Numbered from the stretch's first letter, positions 38,995 through 50,867 are shown. The stretch is DNA of 64,000 bases from Agroathelia rolfsii (GCA_018343915.1 JABRWF010000003.1:2294001-2358000); one strand, 5' to 3'. Made by a program: numbers and translations. Notes: generated by a model not told the origin, from the letters alone.

Positions 38995-39440
38995 CGCTAA
39001 GGATCTATTGCGCTCTCTCGCTAAATTGGCATCTTCAGCGTCAGACCATGAAATACGATCATGCGGAGATGCAAATGACGTCGTAGAGCTATCTAACGGC
39101 GAAGGCACAACACCGCTAGATTCATTGACATTGCGGGATAGTTTGTTCACATATAAAGCAAAAGCTTTGTATGGATGTAAGTATCATTGGTCTCATATGC
39201 ACTCTCTGATCCACTGAGAGTCTACAATTGCAGATACCGCCTCTGATGATGATCCCAATGAGATCTCGTTTTCAAGGGGTGACATTATTGATATTATTGA
39301 TAAGCAAGGGAAATGGTGGCATGCTTTGAAGCCTGACGGAACGATCGGGGGTATGTAGTGTTTATTTTCTCTCTTTTGAGTGGCTGTTCTTACCTATACT
39401 TTTCTTAGTCGTGCCCTCGAACTATATGCAAATCATCTAA
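38995..39440 (+). CDS. SH3-domain exon set, probable 3' part of gene A
   Basis: Segments 38995-39176, 39234-39350 and 39409-39440 splice cleanly into KDLLRSLAKLASSASDHEI and a linker (SLTLRDSLFTYKAKALYGY). A full SH3 domain follows, containing TASDDDPNEISFSRGDIID, GKWWHALKPDGTIG and VPSNYMQII, then the stop. The WW pair, the DP-NE-SF loop and the PSNY end are SH3 ligand-groove signatures and look most like fungal Sho1 SH3 domains. The frame before the first segment needs two carried-over bases, while the upstream exon offers one at its only plausible donor (38960). The join is therefore unresolved: a one-base frameshift, an unusual intron, or a separate gene. Confidence 0.6.
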
Positions 39441-40350
39441 CAAGCCCTGAGCCCTGTACACAAAATTGAATACTGCCGTCTAGGAGACCCTGTCTCTTCA
39501 TTTCGTCGATGCTGCAACTTTATACGATCTGAGATGGAGTTAGGAACAGAAATGATCAATTTCCCGTCGTAACAAATTGATAACACACCTCATGATTTTT
39601 TTTTTATCTCTCTGATCTTTTTCTTTCTCTGATTACACTTACTCCTCAGGGAGCTTCCCCCCATGAACTATGTTCTTACAAAGCAACTATAAACACTGTT
39701 GCTGGCTTAAATACCTTTTTTTTTAAACCTGTAGCAATAGTTTTGATCTGTCTTGGTCTTCTGAATTTGACATCACTCAATTTTTGGTCGTCGCTAAAAA
39801 AAAAAAAATCCGCCCTTAAATACTCAGGCAAGTTACCAAGAGTACTAGCATTGGTACCATGTAGTGCCTCCGAAGGATGCTGCACTTGCCCATAACGGCT
39901 CACGATTATCGATCGTGGACTGTCTTGGAGACAAATGCGATCGCGAAATCCTTAGGCAGACTCCAAAAATTCACTCACTTCAGCTGGATAGTATACTCCA
40001 CACGTGGAATTTAATTTTTTGTTGCGCTCGATTGAAACTACTTCATTATCCCATTTAAAACATTATTGAAAATCGCATCAATAACTTGTTCAATAAGTTG
40101 GTTGTGTACCAATTACAAGCTCATCTAACCCCTAGCATGTGCTGTCCAAAAAATCGCGGCCTTGGCGCCAGCCGCAATCTCTACCAATTACAGACGTTGG
40201 ATTTGATATAAAAGCGGGGTGTGTAGGGGGGGGGGGATAGCCCGAGGTAGCATGATCCCTTCGTGTGCCAGTATGGTGGTATTTGGCGCTTCAAGCCACC
40301 AATAGAAAACATATTGCTGAATTTTGAAACACACCTAGTTGAGAAAATCG
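39441..40350. other. AT-rich intergenic region, no gene recognised
   Basis: This 910-base stretch contains poly-T and poly-A runs (39600, 39797) and a poly-G run near 40228. One minus-strand ORF (39903-39676) runs through the poly-A tract and looks spurious. Confidence 0.4.
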
Positions 40351-41291
40351 TCAATATGCACTTGCAAGCAACAGCTCTATATATTGATGAAAACTAAAAG
40401 TGATCAATGGCTTGCATTGCAGACTCGATGAAATGGAATCATTGGCGGCAGATTCGGGGTCGGCAGGTACATTGAGTTGAAGGACCAGGCTTTCTGTGCT
40501 TGGCTGATGATGAAGGGTCCTTCCGTCGGCTCCAGGGACTGTAAGCGAATCCTGATGTTCAAGAGGCGGGCGGGGAGCATTGGGGTTCTCCGGTTGCTGA
40601 GTGCCAGACTGGCCATCCTGTTGGATGACAAAGAAATGAAACTCGATCCAGCATGGACAAAAAGAACCTTACCACCGCCTGGTGGAAATCACTAGCCAAA
40701 CGCTTCTGGGATTTGATCGGGCCAGTGCTGTCCACAAAAAGATGACGCCCGAGCTCTCTTTCTCTCTTTCTCCTAGCACGTTCGTGTATCTTGGCTATGC
40801 GATCGTTGTGACAGTTCATACAGTATATGCTATTCCTGGTTTTGGCAAAGATGAGCTCCTCTATGCGATTCTTGCATAGCTTGCACTTGAAGCAATGGGC
40901 ATGATACGCGTCATCGCCGCTCACGATGGCCTCGTCGAGGATTGGGAGTTTGCAAATGCCGCAGCTGTATGAGCAATTTGCGCATATGGGAGATCCGTCA
41001 GAAAGTAAGAGCAGGTTTGTGTTTTTGGTGACTTTATTAGCGCATTTGGCACAGCAAAAGCAGTCGAGATGGAAAAAGGATTGCCTGTGAAGGATGTATT
41101 GTCATATAAGTAACATGATATCAAGTTGAATTATCAAGCAGGGTGGAGGAATTGCTAGCAGCGTACCCAAATGCTACGACAAGATCGTCTTTCTTGTTCA
41201 TGACTGATTTCTTGCAGCCAAAACAGAATCGATCCTCGAGATCATAGATATTGGCTGCCGCATGGTCATTTTCAAGGAACGTGCTGGGCAT
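40351..41291 (-). CDS. Short protein with two LIM domains, like the N-terminus of Rga-type RhoGAP
   Basis: Three exons, 41291-41167, 41084-40673 and 40617-40351, give 267 residues. LIM1 reads FCFGCKKSV, FFHLDCFCCAKC, ICANC. LIM2 reads CGICKLPI, YHAHCFKCKLC, YCMNC. All zinc ligands are present. The LIM pair with its basic coil (RIAKIHERARRKRERE) closely resembles the N-terminus of fungal Rga1/Rga2 RhoGAPs, which normally continue for hundreds of residues to a RhoGAP domain. No GAP domain follows here. The frame ends after a Pro/Gln-rich stretch. It may be a genuine LIM-only adaptor or a truncated duplicate. The last exon is less certain than the first two. Confidence 0.65.
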
Positions 41292-42156
41292 TTATGCAAG
41301 ATTTTTTGGGCGTGTGCAGAGACGGTGACACGCTAACGGCCAAGGCACGGACAGGGCAGAGAGCAGCACAGGCAGCAAGCAGCAAGAAGGATAAGAAGTA
41401 TAAGAAGCCAGGTGATATTTACGGATGAACAGTAGACAGACAAGTGGGGGGGGGGGGCGGATCGGGGGAGCATGACGTCCGCGATAAAGTGGTGGGTTGG
41501 GATAGAGAGTGTGTGCTGTGTTTGCAGCGTATATAGGTCTCGTAGCAGCTCCAGTCGTGGTTTCGGTTGTCCGAGCAATCGTTGCGAATCAATTACTTAA
41601 TGTACGCATTCCCTGATCGAGGCACACAATACAGCCAACTATTGCTGTGTATGCTCACTATTCATCATCACATCCAGCCATACCCTAGACACTTGCTACA
41701 ATCTCGTATCTTGCCAGCGAAATCATCGTTGCTACTATCAACCTCCCGCTGTTTTCCCCTCTCCCCCTGTGAAAATACGACGAGCAATGACGATGAGCAG
41801 CGGTCGACACAAAGAATAGTATTCCGCTTGTCTACTTGTACATCGTACGTAGTCAAACGGATGCAGATCAAGAATGTAAACTACCGTAAATATAAAGGCA
41901 AAATCATGTGACCCGGCACATGGATCACACATTCTACACCCCGCCTCCTTGAAAACACCGGCGTTTCCCAACGTCACTAACGACATAAATTTTTAATGAT
42001 CCTATGTATATACCATTAGATACTGTAGTACTATTGCATATAAGCCCAGCTTGCAATTATCGTACAGCAACTCGGTAGTCATGTTGTACTATGTGCTGGC
42101 AAAACGGCTTTACATCCGGCTAATTGACCTCATGCATCATGACTAACATCGTGTAT

Positions 42157-42850
42157 ATACTCGTGCTTCTCAAAAAGATCCGTAGTCGCTTTTTTGCGTA
42201 TCTCAGTTACATCTACACCGTTTCTCTTCAAATAAAAATTTGACTTAGACCTTTTACATCTTCTTTACAAGCCTATACAGTTATATTTTGAGAGTACTCA
42301 ATAGGGAGTGTGTGACAGGAAAAGTTGGATATATGCTCAGAACCAGCTCTATGACATCAATTTTTCTTCAATGAAAAATTATTTTTGCCATAAAATAAAT
42401 ACTCAAGGGAGTGCTTGAAAAAAAAAAAAATCCTAGGGCGTGGAAAAAATCTCTAGATGTTGTAGAAAATCGGCAAGTTGGTAATTTTTGGTATATTTCC
42501 GGAAAAAGTAGGGAAAAGCCAGTAAAATCACCAACTTGCTGATTTTCTACAACGTCCAGAGATTTTTTTCACACCCTAGGTTTTTTTTTTCAAGCACTCC
42601 CTTGAGTATTTATTTTATGGCAAAAATAATTTTTCATTGAAAAAAATTGATATCATAGAGCTGGTTCTGAGCATATATCCAACTTTTCCTGTCACATATT
42701 CCCTATTGAATATTTTCAAAATATAACTCTATAGGCTTTTGAAGAACATGTAAATGGTCTAAGTCAAATTTTTATTTGAAGAGAAACGGTGTAGATGTAA
42801 CTGAGATGTGCAAAAAAGCGACTACGGATACTTTTGAGAAGCACGAGTAT
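42157..42850. mobile_element. 694-base hairpin element (MITE/foldback-like inverted repeat)
   Basis: The two halves are near-complementary over about 330 bases each. The outer ends are ATACTCGTGCTTCTCAAAA on the left and its complement ending GAGTAT on the right; the loop is a few tens of bases around 42500. Internal landmarks pair across the centre, such as GGGAGTGCTTGA with TCAAGCACTCCC and AAGTTGGT with ACCAACTT. The arms differ at scattered bases. There is no coding capacity. The structure fits a non-autonomous foldback element or MITE. No target-site duplication could be called with confidence. The element lies between the LIM gene and gene B. Confidence 0.8.
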
Positions 42851-43342
42851 GTGTTACATATGCACACACAGTAATCACAGAGAATAGCCACACGCATCTT
42901 GAAATGGAACAAACAAGCTATCTCTCGGGTAAAGATGTGGTCATCGTATGTGAGACGCAAGAGCATATGAGGCCAGCAGCTGACTCAGACTACTGTAGTG
43001 GTGATATCACCAAATGCCCGACCTCGGCGCATGGGTGCTATTTTCCTATCCACATAATTTATATATGTTCTAGATACTTGGTCCTATGGGTAACCGTTCC
43101 AAAAAACACTGCGGTTGTTCCGTCGCGACGGGACAAGCAAGCGCGGAAGGGTACATTGCAAGCTGCGCCTAACAATGCGTCAATACTGCAATACGTAACG
43201 CCACCTGGTGTGCTGTGCCTCAGTATAGTCTGCCACAAAGCACGTTTTCGGTACTCCGGTTGTATCATAGTGATGGATCAACGCATTGCTAGCATGCTTT
43301 TAGTATACCTCTTCTTCTATCAGTGGTTTCAGTCAAACATCC

Positions 43343-45920
43343 ATGTCCTCCGACCTGCCTATTACTTCGCTGGCGGAATTACGCCTTCTCATCTCTAAGC
43401 CAGCTCAACAGCCATTGCTATGCAAACATGTGGATAACCTGCCAGTAGTGAACAAGATAGCTTCGCAAAATACATTATCTTCCACTGCGCGGGTAACGAA
43501 GTTAGCACAGCACCTAGCCTCTATAGCGCCTGCCCAGAGAGCAAGTATGACGGCGTCTGTTTTGCTACTCGTATTGGAATCTTTGCCGAAGATGCGAAGA
43601 AATCAGGATGCATGCTGGAAACTTGCAAGGCACGGCCTGGACTCATTTTTGGATTTTAGCGAGCAGATGGAAGGCCGTGACTGGGATTCTGCTCCGCCGG
43701 AATTGTTGAACATTTCGGAAAAACTTACGGAGTTGCGTATGATTTATCCTTGAATCCGCTCGGTTGTTAGTGGTAGATTTTATCTAGGTGATAGAGCTTA
43801 CATCTGTACAGGATACTTCAACATGTGTACCAGTTTATACAAACTGAGCTTGAATGTGTGTCGTTGCATTCCATTACTTTTCTTTCCCGATACCTATATC
43901 AGTCTAATGGATGCGGACACAGTGGAGTCAAAGTGGCATTCATGCTTTTCGCAACAATCAACCATGTTGGATACACTGATTGGCTCTAAGGCACGACTTG
44001 GTAATGTACCCCAAGGCCTTCAGGTAAGGCTTGGAATTTGATACGTTTTAATAAGATCTGAAATAAGTTTCACGACTTCTCAGACTGCAACATTGACTCC
44101 AGAAAGTATATTACAACCAAAGAACGAGACATCTGGGCAAATTCTTTCCCAAGAAGGCATATTCATGGAAAATCTGAGTCTGCCAGCACGACAGGATGCC
44201 TCATTTATGTATAAGCAAGAGACACGATATATGTGTGAGCACCTTTTCATCCTTGACTCATCCTCTATGTTCCATAAACAAGAAATATCTACAGTAAAAG
44301 ATGCTGCCTCCGCTAACGATTGCAATGAAGCCTCCGAGTCATGGGAAATGATCGGGTCCAATGGAGCAATTGAAAGTATACATCCGAATCTACGCTTGTT
44401 TTCTTGTACTGATTTACATTTCTTACGGTTGTTCGCCCTCCATTGAATTGCTCAGAGGACTCTGCTAGTGGTAAGCAGCATTGAAAATCTTCCTATATTG
44501 TGGTTTTAATCAAATTCAGACGCTTCTTGTGTTAACGGTTCAGATGAGGCACCTGAATCGTGGGAAATAATAGATATGGATGATGAACATGTATACTCGC
44601 AGACTCAAGAATTTGATGAAACAACTGGAAGTACGTTACTTCTTATACATTGTTGCAGCCTTATTTTCTTATACTGATTTATCCTTCCTGGTCGCTCTAT
44701 TGGATTGCTTATGCTTAGAAGGATCTTCTATACATATTGGTAAGTAATGTTTAGAATTTTTTTGAGTATTGATTGAATATTGTGTTCCAACACTAACACA
44801 CCATCAGTTTCAGATTCAAGTTTTGTAACACAAATTTCTGAGGGTCCAAGTAATCATGCTAGTCAATTATCCGGCGACAAAGCTGCAGAATTAGCTGACT
44901 CAATGTCGCCGAGACCGAAGGATTTGGTTCCATCGTTCTACTCCAATGCTTGGCTGTCTTTGCTTTTACATATTGCTTTAATGTTTCAACTCAAGGTAAT
45001 GCCGGAGAAGTTGATCGTCTCCTAGGCTCTATACAGAGCAATGCAAAGTCCGAATGCCAGGTGGCTGAAATAGGAATTATTCATACAGGATAATACCTTG
45101 AGTTCCTGCACTCGTATGCTTAAAGCAAGGGCACTGTATTCGTGTAAGCAACTTTTATTTTCTACGCTCTATGTATCCTGACCTGGAGATATCTTCAATT
45201 ACAGACACCGCCTCTGCTGAAGATCCAAACGAGGTCTCGTTCGCCAAAGGCGAAATAATTGATATCATTGATGCTGGAGGCAAATGGTGGCAAGCCCGAA
45301 AACCTGACGGAACAGTTGGAAGTATGTTTCTTATCTTATCTATCTGCACCTTTGACATTTCATATGTTTTTAGTTGTACCATCAAATTACCTGCGTTTAA
45401 TGGACTCGCCAGTTGATCTTGGTACTGATAACATCTATGATATTTTTAATTCGTAATTCTGCTTGATACTTACGGTGTTGCTCGTCATTGACTTCAGGTA
45501 ATAATCGTGCAACACAATCATCTGAGAATGGTACTCCTAGTCTTATACCCAGCTACAACATTGTGACTGTGAAAAACTCATCAGTATCACACGATCCTTT
45601 AATCACATACAAAGCAACGGCGCTGTATGCATGTGAGTACTATCTTTAGCATCTTAGAACGCCTTCACCGTTTAAAGTAATCGAATCTTCAATTGAAGAT
45701 ACCGCTTCTGATAGTGATCCCAGCGAGATATCGTTTTCTAAAGGTGAAATTTTGGATATCGTTAATAAGCATGGTAAATGGTGGCAGGCCAAGAAGTTTG
45801 ATGGAACAACTGGAAGTATGTAATCCTATTATTCCTCTATGAGGCTTAAACATATCATCCTGTATTCATCCACACTCTTTTCCAGTCGTTCCATCCAATT
45901 ATATGCAAATTGAGTTGTAA
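43343..45920 (+). CDS. Helical-domain plus multiple SH3 protein (gene B), possibly decaying
   Basis: Exon 1 (43343-43736) codes for a helical bundle homologous to gene A: NTLSSTARVTKLAQHLASI, ASVLLLVLESLPKM, DACWKLARHGLDSF, and APPELLNISEKLTELR. Downstream come an ESKWHS exon ending 44023, a linker, and a shortened SH3-like unit (YKQETRY; DAASANDCNEASESWEMI). A further ESWEII segment follows, then two complete SH3 domains. One is at 45124-45421 (TASAEDPNEVSFAKGEIID, GKWWQARKPDGTVG, VPSNYLRLM). The other ends the gene (TASDSDPSEISFSKGEILD, GKWWQAKKFDGTTG, VPSNYMQIEL). The last exons (45374-45421, 45498-45632, 45699-45815, 45886-45920) are phase-consistent. The join from exon 1 to the HLYRILQHVYQFIQTELE segment is off by one base in every splice tried. 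Confidence 0.6.
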
Positions 45921-46940
45921 GCTTTGGAGATGGTGCATGGCGGAACTGGCAGACACCAGTCACACTGCCTACTATCAAGCTTTTCTGTCTCTCCGTTCCG
46001 TTCAAGTTGATTGCGATCGGTGTATTAGTATCATCCCCTGATTTCCTTTGAAAAGTTCCATCTCTCTGGGGTTCTCCACTTGAGAAACACTCCCTTCATG
46101 TAGTCTTGGTCGAAAAATGAACATGGTCTTTGCTACAATACAGGCGTGGGCACAAATAGGCATTAGCACAGATTAACGAGAGTCCAGTCGACATCACTTC
46201 AGGTTCCGATTTTCGTCTCCGGCCGAAATTCCCACGTGCGAGTCATTTCTTACGCTGCGATGCGGGGAGACTATCCCGATGTATTTACAATCGTTTCAGA
46301 ATATCCGCGCAAATTACGACAGATAACAGGATGAATATGAAAAGAGCACATGGCCTCACGAAAAAAAATAATAATCACGAGAGTGGACGGCTAAATATGA
46401 GTGCAGCTCTATGCCTCCCGGGCCAAATATACATGGGCATATTGGCCGGAGCTCGGGAACCAACAGTAATGGTTGATTGTACCTTTCGTGAGGAGCCTTT
46501 GCGTGCGCAAGCTTGTCAAGCAATTTGATTCTGTTTACTTTTAGGTGGTGCTCTTTTACATTGATGTACTTGTTAGCATTTACGATTGTTTGATGCTTAC
46601 ATGAACACTGGCGCATGCATGTAGTACATCTTTATCTGACCACATGAATCATGATTTTGATTGATGATTTTGGAGAAAATGTCCACACTTGGGTTTCAAC
46701 TCGTTCATGACACTCCTTCTCTGGAATGAGCGGATAGGTTGCCAGTACTTAGCCAGTATTGACGAAGAGGGGCGACTGCCAGTGCGCCAGGTGCTCGGAC
46801 TCGGACTATGGTTCGGTTCCCCAAATGGACTGAGACTCAACAAACAGACGAACAAGAAATTCCATCAGTACTATTATTTTGGAGCCATGTGCTTCCCGGA
46901 TGATACCTGATGGACTCATCACAGCTACGGAGGAAATGGG
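45921..46940. other. Intergenic region upstream of sedolisin copy 3
   Basis: About 1 kb without a recognised gene. Small ORFs on both strands (46331-46528, 46356-46616, 46689-46910) show no domain. No repeat or RNA gene was recognised. Confidence 0.4.
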
Positions 46941-46947
46941 TATAAAT
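46941..46947 (+). promoter_or_regulatory. TATA box of sedolisin gene 3
   Basis: TATAAAT lies 79 bases before the ATG, in the same kind of position as in the other two sedolisin genes. Confidence 0.5.
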
Positions 46948-47019
46948 TACAGCAGAGAAGTCTTCGAGTCCTGCTAGTCGTCGTTCGCCTCCTCTTCGTC
47001 GACGAGTTCAGCAACCACT

Positions 47020-49400
47020 ATGGTGCACGCCTCCGTCACTGGTACCCTCATCCTTTCCCTTCTGTCTTCCCTTGCCGCTGCCGCACCCAGCGCCCATGCG
47101 GCCCGGAAGCTCGTCAAGGAGTCCGTCAATGCCCCCCGTGGTTGGACGAAGCGGGATGACGTACCTGTGCCTGCAGACTACCCTCTGAGGCTGCGCATTG
47201 GTTTGCCCCAGGCCAGGTTCGACGAGCTCGAGAGGCATCTGTATGAAATCAGCAACCCGACCCACGGCCGCTATGGACAACATCTGTCAAAGGTCGAGGT
47301 CGAGAGCTTGGTGGCGCCTCACAAAGACAGCTTGAACGCCGTGGACGCTTGGTTGGCATCGCATGGCATCACCTCTGATTCTATGTACCGCTCGCCGGCG
47401 CAAGATTGGGTCACAATTGTCGTACCCGTCTCTGTGGCTGAGGAAATGCTCGACACGGTACGTCTGACTTGTATATTGTATAATGGTATTGGGATAACTG
47501 AACTGTGGTCTATTTCCCTAGACATATCACATCTGGACACACGATGAGTCCGGTGACGCGCTCATCCGCACCACCAGCTGGAGCCTGCCCGAGCATGTCC
47601 ACAACCATGTCGATGTTATTCAGCCCACAACCTACTTTTCACGCCCCCAGGCGCACAGAAGTACTGCCCTCTGGGCTGGCGGTGTTACGGAAGACCTAAG
47701 TGGCAACTTTGGCACTATCACCACCGCGTCTGGCGCTTCCGTTAACGCGTCCTGCAACAGCACCATCACGCTCTCCTGTTTGCGTGAACTCTATAGCGTT
47801 GGCTCGTACAAACCCACCGCGGGAAACGGCAATGAGATTGCTATTACAGGATATCTCGGCCAATATGTGAACAACGCTGACTTGGAGAGCTTCTACAAGG
47901 AATACGTCCCTAGTGCTGTGGGCACCCAGTACAAGACGGTCTCCATCAACGGTGTGTAGTTCCGCATCATGGAAGTGAACAACTCTATTGAGCTAATTAT
48001 GAAATTCTATTCAAAATAGACGGTCAAAATAGCCAGAACATTTCCGAGGCGGGCACGGAGGCCAACCTGGATTCGCAGTACGCGTTCGGTCTCACGTATG
48101 GTATCACCCCCGAGACCTTCTACACTACCGGTGGTAGCCCACCGTACATCCCCGACGTGTACTACGGTGATACTAACAACAATGAACCCTATGTCGATGT
48201 ATGCGCGCTGCTTGTGATGGTTATGTCCTTGGCACTGATCCTAATGTTGATTCCCCTTAACAGTGGCTCAACTACGTGCTTAACCAGACCAGTCTTCCTC
48301 AGGTTGGTAGATTACTATAAGACGTCGTTTGACAGTTGAAAGCTAAAACTTGCATCCTTTCTTTCTAGACCATCTCCACTAGCTACGGTGACACAGAGCA
48401 GACCGTCCCCGAAAGCTATGCCAAGCGCGCCTGCCAGGGCTTTGCACAGCTCGGTGCCCGTGGTGTCAGCGTCATCTTTAGCTCTGGTGATAACGGCAAG
48501 TGAAGAAACAAATGGCTCGAGACTCCAAAAAGCCTCGTTACTTATCCACTTTTGCTTCCTCAGGTGTTGGTGATGGCAACCCTGACCCGGCCACGCAGCA
48601 ATGCTTCACCAACGATGGCACCAACAAGACGGCGTTCATGCCTGCGTTCCCTGCTGGTTGCCCCTAGTGAGTGCAATTCAAAAGTCCTGTTAGAGTTCCT
48701 CACTACTGGCCTCGCTAACATAAGCCTGTTTTTATCCTTTCATTACTACAGCGTGACCAGCGTCGGTGCAACTTTCCAGATTAACCCAGAAGTTGCTGTT
48801 GGTATTCCTCAGATTGGTTACTACTCCGGTGGTGGATTCAGCAACTACGTACGTAATCCACCTGCGATAACGCAAGCTCTTTTTGTTGATCTTACCACTA
48901 ACATGTGCCTGTCTTGAATTAGTTTGCTCGTCCCTGGTATCAAGAAATTGCCGTTGAAGGCTACCTCCTCTATCTGGGCAACGAGCACCAAGGACTCTAC
49001 AACAAGTGTGTATTTCTATTTTCAAAGGAGCCTACATTATACTCAAACAGATTTTAGATCCGGCCGTGGCTACCCCGACGTCTCCGCCCAGGGCTGGAAC
49101 TTCCACATCTTCTACGAAGACCAGGAGGGACTCATCGGTGGCACCTCCGCCGCCGCTCCCACCTTTGCAGGCATCGTCTCGCTCCTTAACGATGCACGCC
49201 TCAATGCTAAGCTGCCCTCGCTCGGATTCCTTAACCCACTGCTGTACACCGTCGGCTGGGCGGGTCTCACGGATGTCACGTCCGGCTCGAACCCGGGCTG
49301 TGGCACGGATGGATTCAATGCTACCTATGGATGGGATCCCGTCACGGGCCTGGGCACGCCAAACTTTGCGACGTTGAAGGAGATCACGAGCGTTGTTTGA
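47020..49400 (+). CDS. Secreted sedolisin (S53) protease, copy 3
   Basis: Nine exons: 47020-47457, 47522-47951, 48020-48198, 48264-48302, 48369-48495, 48564-48666, 48752-48848, 48923-49005 and 49058-49400, giving 612 residues. The signal peptide contains [15 protein letters not shown]. The prodomain has [17 protein letters not shown]. Catalytic residues appear in [10 protein letters not shown] (Glu/Asp), SSGDNGVGD (oxyanion Asp) and [10 protein letters not shown] (Ser). The intron pattern differs from copies 1 and 2. The YPT-position intron and the last intron are missing, one intron lies in the SGDN-GVG loop with a GC donor (G|GCAAGT), and the late intron is displaced to YN-K. This copy is the most diverged of the three and is separated from them by about 10 kb of accessory genes. 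Confidence 0.92.
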
Positions 49401-50867
49401 TCTAGGAAAGGGGCTTACTGGTCTACTTTTTCTGCTTTATGAGGGCATTCTACCCTCTGGTGCATCAGACAAAAAAGAACGTTTGAACTGTTAGTGTATA
49501 CGATGTGTATAACTTATCTCATGAAGTAAAAGGAATCACTAACAACGCTATTGGACATTCTTTATTGTGGTCGTTGTCATTTTATAATCACTCCGGAGTG
49601 CTCGTGAAACGAGTGCATCTTGCCTGGTCTCATCTAAACTCGTACAGTTCCGACGCAAAAATGACCATTTAGGAGCTATAAATAAGTCAGTGTATCCCAA
49701 AACATACTGGTGGCGTGCAAAAAAAACTTATCGAGACAACACAGCTATCTGAATAAATACCAAGATGTAAACCTATATTTAAACTGAGGGCTTCACATCG
49801 TTTACTCTCATCACCAGCTTGAGGCACCATGGAGAACTACAGCGCCTGCGTAGTCATACACCAGATCATCCCCGTTAACCTGCCTCCTACATAAAAGTAA
49901 AACGGCTGTGATCCTGAGGATGGCATAAGCAACACTGTTAGAGCTAATGGACTCCAACAACAAGAAAATCTCATCCAATTATATACTTGGGTGCGGTGGC
50001 AGGCGCCACAGTGATCTTATGTTGACCGCAAATATACGTTGGTGGTGGTTCAGAACCATGAGCTGGAGCATTACGACTGTTACGCCGGGGCACGACAAAT
50101 GTATGGCCCCAAACCTGAAGGATGAGCAAAAGGGAGCGCAAACGTAGATGAATCTGGACCCTTGATAATAAAGAGTCCTGTAGGGCAGAGGTAGCATGCT
50201 GCCATGAGGCATAGATTTGTCCTTACGAGTTACAATCCATACCAGTGTATAGTGAGAAATGATGGTTGCTTGCCAAGGAATCAAACTGTTCGATGTGTCA
50301 CTTGCAATTTCCTTTGAGACTGCCAGTGGTTGGCCCAGCCTATCCGCCACACCGAAGTTCTATCTTAACCCGTTAGATCGACATCGTTTCCAGTAGCGGT
50401 ACGAACGAAACAGAGAAGAGGCTGTTCAATGCGACCATGAAGTGAGCTCATGCGCAATTTTTGCGCCACTGGGATGCCAGCGGGCAAGGGACGCTATATA
50501 GTACTATCAACAGGCACCAGAAATATTAAAGATCATATAAAAGTATTATCATTGTGGTAATTTTGTTGACGTTCCCGATATCAGCATACGACAGCACTCC
50601 ATTTTACTTAAAATATGATATGTTTACATTCTACAGTCAATTAGATAATATCCGTACGCTTGTGACTCCGATCATTTAGCATCTCAAGATAAGTGTAAAT
50701 ACAGACTATGTACGCAGTCGAGTAGGGTGGGTAGTCGACATTTTATACTAGTTCTCTCGTGACTGGTATCTACTTGTAATTTGCCGCTCGCGACTTTCTT
50801 GTCCCATCGTCACACACCCCTGGAATTATCTATTACTATCCATCCGTCCCCTCTACATTTGAAACCG
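49401..50867. other. Intergenic region between sedolisin copy 3 and NTPase-nuclease copy 1
   Basis: About 1.5 kb without a recognised gene. The last 160 bases resemble the upstream flank of copy 2 (inverted, 60186-60350) with many substitutions, so the ancient duplication includes the promoter region. Confidence 0.45.

Noticed and set aside
39676..39903. Minus-strand ORF including a Phe run
   Set aside because: The Phe run is only the translation of a poly-A tract, and there is no similarity to known proteins.
42904..43398. Plus-strand ORF of 164 codons between the hairpin element and gene B
   Set aside because: Composition is not protein-like (many Cys, Tyr and His without pattern), no domain is recognisable, and it overlaps the start of gene B in another frame.
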